64,000 nucleotides of DNA, from NCBI RefSeq assembly GCF_002443255.2, contig NW_019211455.1, positions 18,327,126 through 18,391,125 on the forward strand, read 5' to 3'. This DNA comes from Varroa destructor. Taxonomy: Eukaryota; Arthropoda; Arachnida; Mesostigmata; Varroidae. A program made the translations under genes and the position numbers. The notes beneath the pieces were generated by a model. That model saw nothing but the letters and a program-made list of their open reading frames with translations. It was not told the DNA's origin and ran no database searches. Shown here one piece after another: positions 12,630-24,813 of this stretch (position 1 is its first letter; each line of letters begins with the position of its first letter).

Positions 12630-12859
12630 CAGCTTATTCTGCTCGCTGGCACTTGCGCTATAAAAATATCGTTGCCATCATAATCACTAAGAGCGTAATC
12701 ATTACTATCAAGATCACAAACTCCTTCGGTGACAGGGAAGGCTGTTGGCCGTGGGAGACCTGGCAACCCTCGGAGACGAGGAGGTTCCACAGTGGGGGGT
12801 GATCGTTTTCCGCGTCGTTCGGCTCTTTGGGGTCCTACTTTCTTTATTAAAAGCGCGAG
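12630..12859 (-). CDS. Candidate internal exon, Pro/Arg-rich then acidic
   Basis: The acceptor CCTCTTCTTTTTCACCTTAG and the donor CTG/GTGAGTGC both match consensus well. The frame between them is open for 76 codons from phase 0 and leaves two bases. The first half is basic and proline-rich (SPPTVEPPRLRGLPGLPRP). The second half is acidic (CDLDSNDYALSDYDGND). No start codon is present, as expected for an internal exon. Neighbouring exons that fit the phases were not identified. The plus-strand reading of the acidic part is a simple ATC/ATT-rich sequence, so low complexity may contribute. Confidence 0.4.
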
Positions 12860-14975
12860 CTAAGGTGAAAAAGAAGAGGGTCAGCGTCACAATGGAGAGC
12901 GGAGTGCGGTGGGTGCTTTTGTCACGGAGCTCGCGCGCACCATACTCGCACGGTCACCGTTTACGGTTAGTTCTTTTCCTTTTCTAGGACACCAACCTTG
13001 TGTGAGAACATGCTCCTACCATTGCGCGGGCCAATGCCGTCTTTAAGGGAATAACCAAACACTGTAATACCATCCCGGAGGAAAACTCTGATGCGAATAT
13101 GCTTACTTGTATATAATAAGCCAGATATGCGTAGCTTTAGGCAATGGGAAAATCGCCTGCCCACGAATTCACTACTGACCAGCTGCCCTTGCTCTGCCGT
13201 AGTTCGTAGCAACTGAATTGTAGGAAAATAGTAAACACGAAGACGACTTGGTACAAAACCGATTTGGTAAGGTATGCTCATAAAGATTTGGGCTTCGTGG
13301 AGTTGTATAACTTTTGGAATACCCTCTATATCACTCAGTGGATAGGTAAATCATTCGAGGAGATTGAAGGTGTAATTCATCTCTAACTAAATAAAAATCA
13401 CTCAGGTTTTTTATATGTCGATAATTGATCGAACTAATTGTGTAGTTATCAAAATCTGGCAGCATAAATCGTTTGAGTTCGCAAACATGTACAAACCTCA
13501 ACTCGGTCGATTTTAGTTGGTGATTATCGCCCTAATCCTTTAGTTAAATATCATCTCAACGTCGATATTTCTACGAAACGTTTTCATTGGGGTGTTATTG
13601 AAATTGAATAATTGCAAAAATTTGCCTTTCTATTTTTTCCAGGGAGTATGTAAGTCATTGTAGCTTTATTATTTAATTAAGTGCTTTATGTTTAATGTAA
13701 AGGTAAATTCAAGCTGAATTGATTCGAACACAAGAAACACCTTGTCACGCCTGATGCGTATTCTCAAGGCAAACGGAGATTAACAGCGCTTGCTCGCAAA
13801 TCACGACGACAGCAGGAGACATAATCTTAAATGTCATATTCTTTGGGACTTTTAAGTTGTGCTTTAAGGTTATAGAGAGAACTATAGGGAAGAAGTACGG
13901 TAATGCTCAACACGAACTTCATGAAGAGTCACCTCAGAGATGGTCTTCAGTTTCTTTTGTCCAGGTAAAGCTAACGGTAGCCCAAGACGGTAGCCACCGA
14001 CTGGCTTTCCTCATGACGAATCTTCTTCGCTCTAAAGTATCCTGTTGCTTCTTTGAGACTCGATTTGCCGGTCCCCTACTAAAGCTCCCAGTGTGTTTTA
14101 GCGAACACCCCTTTGCCAGCGCGACCGTACAGTCTTCTGTTATTTCTTTGATTCTGGGGTGTCCTGGCCTTTCGTGTCCTTACCTGGACCGGGCAACGGA
14201 CCGCTCGAGGCTTCGATCCGAGTCCGAAAGGCACTAAGCGTATGGGAAGCCGACCAGGGAAGGCAATGGGATAGTAGTAGCAGTAAAGGACAAGGAGGTA
14301 CCGGTCGTGTTCACAGGGTCGCAAGGGCTGGTCTCTAGCCCTGCTTTCCTCTATAGGGTACTTTCAAGCCGGTAAATGAGCTCCGGGAATGCGAACGGGT
14401 GGAAGAACCGAAGCCAAACTGAGGCCGAGAGGGGCCAGCGTAGCACACACATCGAGGCATCGAGAAACAGAGAAATAGACAGCTGTTTAACGCACACACA
14501 CACCGATACGCACACACTTACTAAGGAACAGACAAGCGGGCACAAGGAAAAGCCACCCGATGGGCAGACTAGCGTGTCTTTTCGGCCGTGTCGTTCATCT
14601 TGTCTCGTCCCAGTCCTATCTTGCTTCTGCTGCTGTTCAGCGGCAAGACGAACAAACGAAGTCTCGGTTCTTCCGTGCGTCCCCGTCAATGTTTCGTTTT
14701 CCCTTTCGCAAGTCCGCCGTCGCCAGCCGCTCGCCATCTGCAACGCGAGAAAGACCGGGACCGACAAAGCGACAGAAGGAACGAGAGTCTGAAAAAGCCG
14801 GCCGGCCGAGCCGCCCGTGATGAAGACGCGCTTGGGGTTGTTCACAATAAAATTTACCTCTGGCAGAGGGACCGAGCGTGTGGACGGAGAGCCAGCGGCA
14901 CCCGGCCGCTAAACTCGTACTAGCGACAGTGGCTACGCTAGCATAAACGGGAGTAACGCTACTGGTCCATGTTAC
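12860..14975. other. No confident gene
   Basis: AT-rich to 13.85 kb, then GC-rich. It holds the 7-nt microexon candidate, a GTCCAG/GTAAAG fusion at 13964 (+), and a short minus-strand segment bounded by TACGCTTAG and GTCCAG/GTAAGG at about 14179-14230. Confidence 0.4.
13643..13649 (+). other. Possible 7-nt microexon
   Basis: GCCTTTCTATTTTTTCCAG (a near-ideal acceptor) is followed by GGAGTAT and then GTAAGTC (a near-ideal donor). Seven bases would shift the frame unless paired with a compensating exon. It may also act as a recursive or decoy site. Confidence 0.25.
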
Positions 14976-15056
14976 CGCTGCTTAGCGTGTGGCGATGTAG
15001 CCGTGCCCTGCCGGCCAGCAAGAAGGCAAAACGAGAACACTCCTAGGGTAGACTGC
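14976..15056 (-). CDS. Candidate short internal exon
   Basis: The acceptor has a CTGAC branch-like motif and CGCTTTTTCTAG. One frame is open from a single carried base for 26 codons to AGCG/GTAACA (TLGVFSFCLLAGRQGTATS within it). The donor is only moderate. It lies in the GC-rich island at 14.1-15.8 kb. Confidence 0.22.
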
Positions 15057-15832
15057 CTAGAAAAAGCGGTCAGAGATAGTAGCAGCAGGCTGAACCAGGC
15101 CAAGCCTAACAGCCAGCTGCGACTTGCTGTGCCTGATTCGCTACCGGCCTGCTTTCTATGGTCTTGAGAAGAACGAGTGCAAAAGTAATTTGATTTGATT
15201 CTTTCTTACTTTCGTCTTTCCCTCTACCCTTGCAAATGCACTCAACGAAGTTTTTTGCCCATCCGTTGCTGAAAGCAACGGACCCGCGTAGGTAACACCG
15301 TGCTAGGGTGCGCAACCAGGAGGCGCAGTGCTATGCGCGAACCGCGCGCGTTAGAGCACAGTGAAGATAGGGGCATTCCTCTTTCTCGAAAGAGAACCTT
15401 CTTTGCTTCGTCTAGCACTTCGTTGGCGTTTTCTTTTTCGTTTTGTCTCATAGACTCATCCCAGTTTTCCTTGTCGACATCGCCATGCTGCTAGGGGAAC
15501 AGAGTCGCCCGTCGACAGAAAAATCGCGTCGCTGTTGGATTGCTTGCTCACAGATGCATCCGCTGTTGGCCGTACTGATTCTGCTATTACTGCCTTCGCA
15601 GTAACAAGTCAACCAAACTCTGTTGAACGCATGGACTCGACAGGTACTCGAGGCGGGTAGGGTCGACCTCGAAGATAGTTCGCCAACGAAAGACAGTAAT
15701 AGAGGAAGCAAGCAAGCTAGCAATAGTCGTCTGGGGACCTGGCGGCAGGCCAGTTTGCTTTCGTGACACGTGAAGAACCAATTCCAGTTCTAACCCAACT
15801 TAACCCCTTCCTCCACCCCATCTTCAAAGAAC

Positions 15833-15996
15833 GCCTCACACAACGTCATGTCTCTTTGTATCACCTTTTAAACACTAGGCATCTCCAGCGAACTCTTGCA
15901 TATGTACGAGTATTACTATTGTCGATTTCATTAAAAAATCTTTCCTTGTCGTCAAATTTTCGGAAAGTTTATGATATCCTAAAAGGATATGCCTAG
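15833..15996 (+). CDS. Candidate terminal exon
   Basis: A pyrimidine-rich acceptor (CCTCCACCCCATCTTCAAAG, positions 15810-15829) preceded by CTTAAC-type branch motifs leads into a frame of about 54 codons to TAG. The start listed is the first full codon. The peptide is Leu/Arg-rich (HLLNTRHLQRTLAYVRVLL) and not recognised. Confidence 0.24.
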
Positions 15997-17672
15997 AATT
16001 AAATCTCTCAGTTCGTTCGCAGGGCCTATCGTTTTCTGTTTGATCCAATATAGTTTACTTAACCTATCCGTATATGTTATCGTAAACTGGCTTGGTAACT
16101 ATCTATCAAGCGATGGTTCCAGCAGAGAAAAGGTATCCATACGTACACCGACGATAGTGCTGTAAATGCGTATAAACTACTGCGCCATTACGAAGTGTCA
16201 GGCTAATATATTATTGGATCTATAAAGTAATATAAAGTTTTTAAGTACGTATGGACTTAACTTTAGCTAGTCGCCGACCCTTGCGAGATGAAGTATGTTG
16301 CGAATTAAGTTGGATACAAACATAATGATTGACTGAATTATGAATTTAAGTTCCAGGGATTGACGGTGCGCATGCTATGTACAATGTCGCGTTGTCATCC
16401 AGCATTAATCTGTCATTATTTTGAACAGCTTGTGCTGTTATAAATAAAAAAAACCACAGCGGTTCGGTCTACCTGATATCAAAATGAACTAAGGTATGAA
16501 ATACATTTTTAACAGTTCAGTATAGGAAACCAAATTAACTAACACGACCAGATCGGTCCGGTGTAACGTGGTCCTGACGCACCTATTAGTTAGGAACCGA
16601 ATAATCCTTATCGGTTGTATGAGATTACGTGACCAACGTTCGCTAAAATCACGTACAGAATATCATCTTCGACTAATTGCAATAGTTTAGAAAAAAGTAA
16701 ACGTCATTTTTCTTTTACCCTGGTCAGCGACCAGTAAATGACTGTTCATATTGGGTTACCATATTAAGCTCAGACATGCGAAACCCAATTCAAACTAGCT
16801 AGATGGTTCTAAGACCACTTACATTTTAAAACGATATTAAACAGATTAGTTAAATTAAAAAACACGGAAACACTAGAACTCATTGAAAACGCATCTTTTA
16901 CCTCTTCGGGATTTTAGACCATACTTTCACTCTAATCATGTCTTTCATATTCTAATGATTTCTATCACGAGTCCGCTTTCGTTTTATATAATATACCAAA
17001 GGATGACGTATCAGACGCTTAGTAGCTCGTTTGGCCTATTTTTAACAACAGGAACGTATGTTGTAACACTTTCTAATTGCTAATAACTTATCGGGTTTCT
17101 ATCTTTAAAAAAGGTTACTAACCTGACGAGCATTAGCTACTTGTCAGCCTGTGACGCCAATCGCCCGCGTTCGAGCCAGCCATACCACGCTAATCAGTAA
17201 CAGGTTAGACGAAAATGCTTCTCAACATATCGGTAGATCTTTGTCAAGTCGCAGGGATCGAACTGTTCGGGGAAAACAATGGGGAAACCGCTTTAAGGGA
17301 AATAGAACTTGTTCCTTGCAAACGGAGGCATGTAACCAATATATGCGTCTGTAATGACATTTTAGCTGCCGCCTAAGAAATACTAGATATATTGCACCTC
17401 TCTTGTGTGTACTGTAAAAGCGAAATACACCCCTCAGACTCTATAATTGTATTGTAAAGTCCGAGATGTCTGTGTTTGTCGCCTGAGAAAGGTCCACACT
17501 TCGAACAGCCCACCCCACCCCAATGGGTTTATAGTGAAGGGAAGGAGTACAAAACCCTGAGGACTGCGAAGTCCTCTCTCACAATCTTTTTTTCACTTGT
17601 GAGCACCATTCCATTCCAGCGTCCCAAACGCCACGACAACCGCTGAGCCTGCTTTCCCTTGCGCAGTCTTAC
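15997..17672. other. No gene recognised
   Basis: Mostly AT-rich with frequent stops in all frames. A 68-codon plus-strand frame at 17151-17354 lacks an ATG and splice signals. Confidence 0.45.
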
Positions 17673-17864
17673 TTGGCCTTCTGAAGCGGCAGCTACGGGT
17701 GCAAAAGCGGATCGGCACAGCCTGAGCTTAGGTTGCCAGGGTCCCGCGCTGACAGCGATGTCAAACCGGGCGACCGCCTCTGGCCGCGGTCGTTCGACTA
17801 GCTGCTGCCGCGGACTGCTTTCGACGCTGGCGGTGATGGTGTGGTCTTGTTCAAACAAGAATTT
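17673..17864 (-). CDS. Candidate symmetric internal exon (phase 0-0)
   Basis: The acceptor TTTGGAATTCAG and the donor CCAA/GTAAGACT enclose exactly 64 open codons. The peptide (FEQDHTITASVESSPRQQL at the start) is mixed in composition, with Pro/Arg and Ala-rich parts. Being a multiple of three it could be skipped without a frame change. The frame stays open past the donor to a stop near 17529, so the exon end is uncertain. It lies in the GC-rich island at 17.5-18.5 kb. Confidence 0.3.
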
Positions 17865-17931
17865 CTGAATTCCAAATAGGCGCTAGTAGCGGCAGCAGGC
17901 ACGACAAGCCTGTTCATGCGCTAAGTAGATC

Positions 17932-18412
17932 CTACTTCTCGGCTCTGCCCTGTTTCGAGTCGGTTGGTCGGCCGTTCTGTTCGTCGGTCGCTAACGCCGG
18001 GCCCAGTCCACGTTGCATCCATCCAACGACCGCATTGGCTACCCAATGCCACAGTGGGCCCGTGGTCCAACACGCCCCAACACATCTGTAGCCCACTCCC
18101 CACCGTTTTCCCATCACGCCTCGTCTGAACGCCCGAACTGCTGCTGGCCACGCCGAAATGCAGGCGTCGCTCAGGCCACCCGCCCGCCCAGAGTGTCCCA
18201 GACCAGACAAGTCGGGATCAGGACCATTGAGTTTCTGTAGCTCTCCCCATGGACACCTTGTGGCAGCAGCAACTGAGTGCGTGCTGCGGATATGTGTGGA
18301 CTCGAGGGGCATCCGGGGTGTTCCGCGCCTTGGGCAATTCAACAGCTCAACAACGACATACAACGAAAATAGAGTAGAACCAGTGGGGTAACGAGGATAG
18401 AAACGCAGAGCT
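17932..18412 (-). CDS. Candidate long terminal exon (weak)
   Basis: The acceptor CATCTTTTTGGCTTTTGCCAG is excellent, and one frame then runs 159 codons to TAG. Only the first third (ALRFYPRYPTGSTLFSLY...) looks protein-like. The remainder is Trp/Gly/Cys-rich, as expected from unselected GC-rich DNA. A weak donor AAG/GTGTCC lies near 18260 and would end a shorter exon. Confidence 0.2.
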
Positions 18413-18531
18413 CTGGCAAAAGCCAAAAAGATGAGAACAAGATAGGCCCACACCACAAGAAGTAAGTCGACCGATGATGTGCCAGCTCGTGTGAGAATAT
18501 CTGCCTGTGTATATGCTTTGGGGTGTTTCAG

Positions 18532-21500
18532 TTGCAGGAGTTTGTGAGAAGAGAACGCTGCTCCGTCATCAGCGAGGGCTTCAAACGAGCTGGTCCTGGA
18601 TTTCTGCTCTTAGCATCGAGCGCTATTACAGCAGAGAAAAGACGTATACAAAGATCATACATCAGTTCCCATATATACCCTCCGACTTTACCGCGATCCC
18701 GCATGCATCACATCGAAGTTTCTGTCGAGTGTTGGGGGTAAGCGTTCATCATTAGCCATTGATGCCATCGTATCGCATTTGAGGTTGTACCTCAACATTT
18801 TTTTAAATGCTTTTTAATATCTCGTACATATGGAACATGCGGCAAAGGGCGCTATCCGGCTATTTGTGATCTTCAAGTGTTTAATAATATTTTTCCTTCG
18901 TTGAGTGAAATCTGCGGACTACGTTAATAAACCATTTGAAAGCTGTTTGTCACAAATGATAAGCGGCGCCTTTGAACGATCTGAGGCCAACGTATCATTT
19001 TAGCGAGCTCTCCTCTCTTATGGGCACCCGTACGTGGATCATTATGACGCTCGGATATTTTGCATAGATGCTCCATTTGTATTGTGAATATCCGTTCAAC
19101 TATCGTGTTCCAATAACGGCAAGGTATGAAGGACCTAATCAATAACTTATACTTCGATATTAACATGTTAGTTATTAACAATTTAGTTCTGCGCTTAATT
19201 TATTCCATTAATCTGTACACGCGTACAGCCCAATATGTCACTACAAGTCGGATATATCACTATCAGCGATCTAAGCAGTGGGAAGAGGTTTGAAACGCAT
19301 CCAGTATCTCACTCACGGCCGCGCGTGCGAAGTCTCTCTCTCACTCTCTCTCTCTACATAAATATATATTTTTTTCTTTTTCGGCCAGCTATATAATGCT
19401 CACTCCTCTAACGCGATCGAACTGGTGTAAAGAGCGACGACGTGATCGGAACATTCAATATCCCTTCTTCCATTATAATACGTCACCTTCTTGTTCTCAA
19501 ACAGAGAGCCAATGCTGCTTATGGCGCGGCCAGCATCGGCCATTTGGCCACGATTCATAAAAAACACACCTGTTCCACAGTCACTTTAACACAACTGCCA
19601 TGTACTTTTCGGATAGGCGAATTTGGTTGCACAGCTCTTATTTTTCCCCTTATTTTTTCTCGCAGACGACTTAACCCAACGTGGGACCCAGCGGGTTTTG
19701 AAGCCACTCCACTGAACCCAGCAAGTAAACTTCACCTCTCCATTGCCGGCTACTTTCCGTCGCTTGCGCTCACGGGCGGACGGGAAATGGCTCTACTTAT
19801 TGTTGTTGAGACCGCAGGACGAGGCCGAAGAACCTACCGCGGAGCGAGCACGCCTAAGACCCTTTTTCCGGTGCTCGATAGTAAGTGCTTTATTCTCTTT
19901 CCGCTTTCTTCAGCTAGGTTCCAGAGAACCGCGGGGATAGCTGTGAGAGGGTTGTAGTGGCGGGAGAACGAGACAAGATAGAGAAAGGGGTGGAGAAAGG
20001 TGCAAATGCAATAGCGAACACTGGTATAGTGTATATACAGGTCTATTGAGAGTTGGAGTGTAGCCAGTTCACGTTGCGCACGGGGGGCGGACAAGGGTTG
20101 TCGAGTGAAAGATAGTGAGGGACGGGCTGTAGAGGGAAGGATCTGCTGTTAAGAAATGTGAGAATTGATGGCATGACCACCACAAATTCGAGTGTAATGA
20201 AACGATACGTTGAAGCTAAATAAAGCGCAACAGGATGGGGGAGAAATCTAATAGATATCATTCTCAAAAGTATCAATCTCTTGTAGTAGGTACAGCTTAC
20301 TCTTAGCAATGAATGGCAGATAAATAGTCAACTATCGTATAGTAAACATTGTGCATGCGCAATATTTCATATAAATGCGCAATAAATAACAACAAAAAAA
20401 AACAATACAACAAAGTTAGCATCGCAATGATGAAAATTATTTAAAATTTGATTACTATTATTAGGTTTTAGAATAATCCCTCTTTGTTAGTGACTGTGAG
20501 ACGATTCGTAGATCTGCAATTTTCCATTGTGATTTTAACCTGAATTTACAGCTTGATCGATACGGAGATCAGCCGAAGTCCACACTGACTTGAATCAAAA
20601 GCTTATTTCGGGTTGTCCAAAATACCATAACCTCTTCATATTTAGCTCAGCAATGAGCTTATCCGAGTATGTCCTTTGTTTTTTTGCTCTCACTCATTTT
20701 TGCTGGCTTCCCTACACTCTCTGCTATAATGAGCTTTTCGGCGCCTCCGCCCGTTATAATTAGTTGAGCCTCTGCGCCCTTATTCGGGTAACGAGATAGT
20801 TAGCCATACAAGCAACTCTGCAAGCCAAGATCTCCTCCCCCTATCAAGTTCTCCTAGTTGATCAGAGAGGTAGCGACATCACGGCCACATCTTGATGTTC
20901 TCAACGCCATTCGCTAATATCGCGGTACCCATTCAGCACTTCGCTGTACTTGAAAAAGGGAGGGGCCACAAGGTCTTCGTTGATTTTGTCCCCTTTGTTA
21001 CGGTTTGCTATTTTGGTGTAAAGAGAGCTAAAGAGTCATAGGCACAGAAATGCGGATGGTAGGAGTAGTTGTTGCGAAATCTCTCGTTTATCGCTACGAG
21101 ATCTAGTCGTTTGTCGAGGCTACAGCCGGTTGAGAGGTCAAATGCAAGCTCGGCGAGTGTATCAGTAGGCGAAAAGCAGTAGATGTGTTAGAGGGAATAT
21201 ACAGAAAGTCGGACTTTTCTCCTTCGTGTTAGCACCGGCCCATGGGTCATGTATGGAGTAGCGTAGGCATAAAACAACGTGGTAGTACTACATGTCGTAG
21301 TTTCACGGAAACACCATCTGCTTCTGTGAGGAATCGGTGAGACCCCGAGGGGTTCTCCGAGAAGTGTTGTTAGCAGCGCTGACTATTGTAGCGCTGGCGA
21401 TGGTGGTGCTTCCAGCTCAAACGGGATCTCCTCTGGCTTGTCCTGAAGCTTCGGTTTCAGCCTCCGAGGCTTTCGTTGGCGGCCAGCGCCTTTGCCCACC

Positions 21501-21567
21501 AGGCCATTGGCCGAGTCCGCGCTCGTTCCAAGTGGCAGATTTGGAAGGGGGTCCGCATCACCAGTAG
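18532..21567 (+). CDS. Candidate three-exon gene fragment: 18532-18737, 19666-19880, 21415-21567
   Basis: Exon 1 follows a TTTGGGGTGTTTCAG acceptor, stays open 68 codons (EFVRRERCSVISEGFKRAG near its start) and ends at GG/GTAAGC with two bases left. Exon 2 follows an exceptional pyrimidine tract (CCCCTTATTTTTTCTCGCAG), begins with one base, is open 71 codons and ends at ATA/GTAAGTG. Exon 3 follows a CTGAC branch-like motif and GTGCTTCCAG, starts with two bases and runs to a TAG. Thus all three intron phases agree (2/1, then 1/2). The protein family is not recognised. Exon 3 is the weakest, because a minus-strand frame overlaps it and no AATAAA follows soon. Confidence 0.35.
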
Positions 21568-24200
21568 CCACGGTAGTGGGACCTGCCGCAGCCGTGAGAC
21601 GTGGGGTGGCTGGAGTAATTTGTGATAATGAGAAGTATAAACTGATTACCCTGGGGATGGCAGACAAGTGGGACGAAGGAGCCGTTGCTGCTGCACCGGC
21701 AGCCACGGCGTCCGCTGTTTCTGGTGTGGCAGCTATGGTTTAGACTAGCCTGCTACTGGCACTGCCTCCTTACGGGACCCGGTTTCGCTGGCGAGTCGTG
21801 CTAGTGAGTCTCCTTACTCCTACCGGCTTTCTTCGTTCGCCAGAACCTTCAGGACTGCTAGTAAAAGAAAGGGCATAGAAAGGGGGCTAAGGGACAGAAA
21901 GAACCCATACGCAAGTCTGGCCACCCGATGCTTTGCCTGCTGAAGCTGCTGGACTATGAAGACAACAGTGACGTGGCGGGCACTAACACAACGTAGAATC
22001 TAACCGGAGCTACCAGTACGAAGTAAGGATGCACGACTTTATAGAATGCACGTCTGCCTGAGTGTCACACATGCATCTGGATAACAACAACAAGAACAGT
22101 GTTATCAGAATGTGAAAACTACAAGCAACGGTAGTTGAAAAGCTGAAAATTACGTCGACAGATGTCAGAGACGGGGCGGATAAGATGTTTAGCAGGTAGA
22201 AAGTCTCATGAAGACTATCTATCGAACGGCACGAAACATAGATGCAGTTTGAAAAGAGAAACCATCATATTGTAAGAAAATATATACCAGGATATCTAGA
22301 GTACAAGCACGCCTTTCCGCTGCGCTATGCTTACGTCTCGTTGAAAATAGCCAATAGAAAAAAATTTCTTTGTGGATGATGAGGACATAATTAACATTCG
22401 AACTTGCCTCCATTAAAGTACGTTAATAATTTATGATTGAGGGACGTTTCATCCAGCAACTAGGTTGTCACTGTTGATATATTCGGTTAATGAACAATTC
22501 CGAAATTGTTGTCTGCATCGGTCAACCCGGAGGCTGTGCTACCCGACAACAAGAACACATCAACCTGGAGGAGAAAATGCAATTGGATGCAATGAATTCT
22601 GAAACGTAACTCTATTATCTTATTAACCTGCCCTATCCATTCGCACCCCTAGAAGCAATTCCTCATTAACCCCTGTCGATAACAGGCCAGTCGATTCTCT
22701 TCGAAACACCTACAGTATCGTGGCGAGAATCAAGTTTCGACGGGTGCAGGTATCAGTAGAAAGGAGGTAGGAAACGTCGTTGGTAAGGCTTTCTGTTGTA
22801 CACACTCTTTGTGCAGTTCAAGGTGCACCCCTAACGACGATAAACAGCGCTGGCTCACCATGTGGACTTTCTTTTCCCTGGTTTTAATGAGTTAGATTAA
22901 GTGTGCCGAAGAAAAAGCAATTGGCAGGCTCCGTACTATGCAGATTGGCTTAGCTCGCTGTCATGTTGTTGTTGTCGTATTGTCGTTGGGGCTGAGCCCA
23001 GATCTCCTCATCATTCCGAAATATACACCATTTCGTTTACATCAGCTGCACCCGAAGGTTCTTGGTGCAGTCCAACGAGTAATGAATGGACCAGTTGGGT
23101 TTTACAATCTAAGCTGTATCCCTTGTTTTCAATGAATGGTTATACCAATAGAGGCGCAACTGTTTGGAAGAAGATTGCTAATAAGCACCAGTTTATATCA
23201 AAACGATTTGCATCAATGTATGCACAGTCGGTAGTCAGTGGAGAGAGCCTCACACGATAGGGGGAGTAATAGCCCAGTCCCATAAATAGGGATCTTTGTG
23301 TCAATTAAGCACGCTCGCTTTAGACAGTAAATCCAAGGAGAGATGAAAGAAACAGGACGGGTTAACAATTAGCCAATAAATAAACTACGCGCAGCGGCTA
23401 GCCGTATAACAATCGGAGCTTTTGAGAGCAATTAATAACGTTCGATGTGTAACTTAGATACCGCAACGGAGTGACATGCTTAATATATAATATGGACTAT
23501 CTGCCTGACGCACTAGTAAGTTGGTCTGTGTTCTTAGAATCGCTTATGTGTGCCCCATCCGCAACACGTTTTTGTATGAGCCGTGGCCTAGAATTAGGCA
23601 CGCAACACTTGTTTTAATGACATAGCAAATTTCTTGTAGTTAATGCATTGAGTTGACTTATAAATGCTGCTATTCTAAGACGAGGAGTTTTCTCATTGGG
23701 GAATGTCAACTGTCCTTTGGAAGTTACATACTTTACTTGATAAACTCTAAAAGGTTTCCATTACCTACGACGCTTGCATATGTTCCCTATTCGCTAATGT
23801 GCACGCACACAATGATAATCTTATTCGGTCGGACCCAACTCATATTTCTGCACGATTGCCTTTCAATTATTTTGAAGCTAAGCCTAAAACCAGGACGTTC
23901 CTGACTGAATTGAGATGAGAAAACGTGGCCCGACTCGTATAACCAGAGTTCTCCTGAAATTTATCGGTCATACGTCCATATATACAACATGGCTGCTGGT
24001 GGAAAGTTATTCTGGTCCATTTCGACGAAAGTAGCCTTCATCGTTATCCGTGCGGCGAAAGCTTGGCGCAAACAAGCGGGTTAAAGGCACCTGTTTGGTG
24101 TGGGCGTACGAGCTGTTGCCGTACGTGGTGCGTGGCTTCCCTTTGAGTTGCGCACTGCGAACGTTATGAATTCTGCATTCCGGTGTAACAGTGGACAGGG
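21568..24200. other. No confident gene
   Basis: GC-richer to 22.0 kb, then AT-rich. Open frames at 22901-23260 (+, 119 codons, no ATG) and 24007-24246 (-) have protein-like composition but no convincing splice limits. Confidence 0.4.
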
Positions 24201-24813
24201 TCACGATGGGACAGCATGAATCTTTGCCTCCTCCAGCAACTCTTTAATACAGCCTTTTGCTATGAGCTGGTAGGGAGAGTTCGATGTACCCTCCGAGTTT
24301 GCCGAGCTTGTTGGCGTAGGGCTCATTTTCAAAGGGCAGACGGTCGCCCCCCGCTGTGAGACCACCGGGCCAAGCTATAAAATCACTTTTAAACTACTAA
24401 ACAGCGAGCGCTAAACAGCGAGTGCACTTTCTCTGCCCTGACTTTAGCAACAGTGGCTTCTACCTAGATCCCCTACATAGCTCGAACGGGGTCCAGTGAG
24501 CTCCAGTCACATGCTGAGCCGGCCACAAACCAAATGAACAAGGGAGTAACTAAGCAATCAACCATTTAACGCGCTTGTCCGAGTCTAGTAATAAGTTATG
24601 GAGGTTTCGTTTATTCTAAGCAAAACAAGCTAGCCAACAATGTCTGGAATGACGCTTGACGGGGTGGGGCCAGCATCCAGCTCTCTACCAACTCAGCTGA
24701 CCAGCGTCTACTTACATTGGTCTGACTGGCAACAAAGCTGTGGTTTTCATAGCCTCCTCCCGCTCTTGCTCCACCATATGGTGTCCATGGCTTGCCACAA
24801 GCAAGCCAGATAG
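24201..24813 (-). CDS. Candidate two-exon C-terminus: 24716-24813 and 24201-24266
   Basis: The upstream exon reads IWLACGKPWTPYGGARAGGG and continues for 32 codons to a strong donor AAT/GTAAGTAG in phase 0. The downstream exon follows CGAACTCTCCCTACCAG in phase 0 and reads LIAKGCIKELLEEAKIHAVP, then Ser and TGA; that helix-like segment is amphipathic. Both exons therefore fit without a frame break across a 449-nt intron. The downstream frame is also open back to an ATG at 24326, giving an alternative 41-codon stand-alone ORF. An overlapping frame from about 24246 to 24007 is equally protein-like. The family is unknown. Confidence 0.3.
24376..24383 (+). promoter_or_regulatory. TATA-like element
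   Basis: TATAAAAT stands at the edge of a GC-richer stretch. A start would be expected near 24406, inside the 14-bp tandem duplication. No protein-like first exon follows on the plus strand, so it may be fortuitous. Confidence 0.2.
24397..24424 (+). repeat. 14-bp tandem duplication
   Basis: CTAAACAGCGAGCG is followed directly by CTAAACAGCGAGTG (13 of 14 identical), 14 nt downstream of a TATA-like sequence. Confidence 0.7.

Noticed and set aside
14351..14845. 164-codon minus-strand frame and overlapping plus-strand frames
   Set aside because: Contains simple repeats (CVSVCVSVCVCV from a GT-type tract), is open on both strands and has no splice limits.
19442..19665. First half of the 171-codon plus-strand frame at 19442-19957
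   Set aside because: It starts at GTG and contains the long pyrimidine tract. Only the part after the acceptor at 19665 is kept as an exon candidate.
21383..21720. Minus-strand frame ending RKPRRLKPKLQDKPEE...
   Set aside because: Protein-like and Ala/Pro-rich, but the only intron that would bound it is about 40 nt. The plus-strand exon with phase agreement was preferred, though this remains a real alternative.
24664..24712. tRNA-like A box on the minus strand (CAGCTGAGTTGGTAGAG)
   Set aside because: No B box with a T-loop at the right distance, and no acceptor stem pairing.
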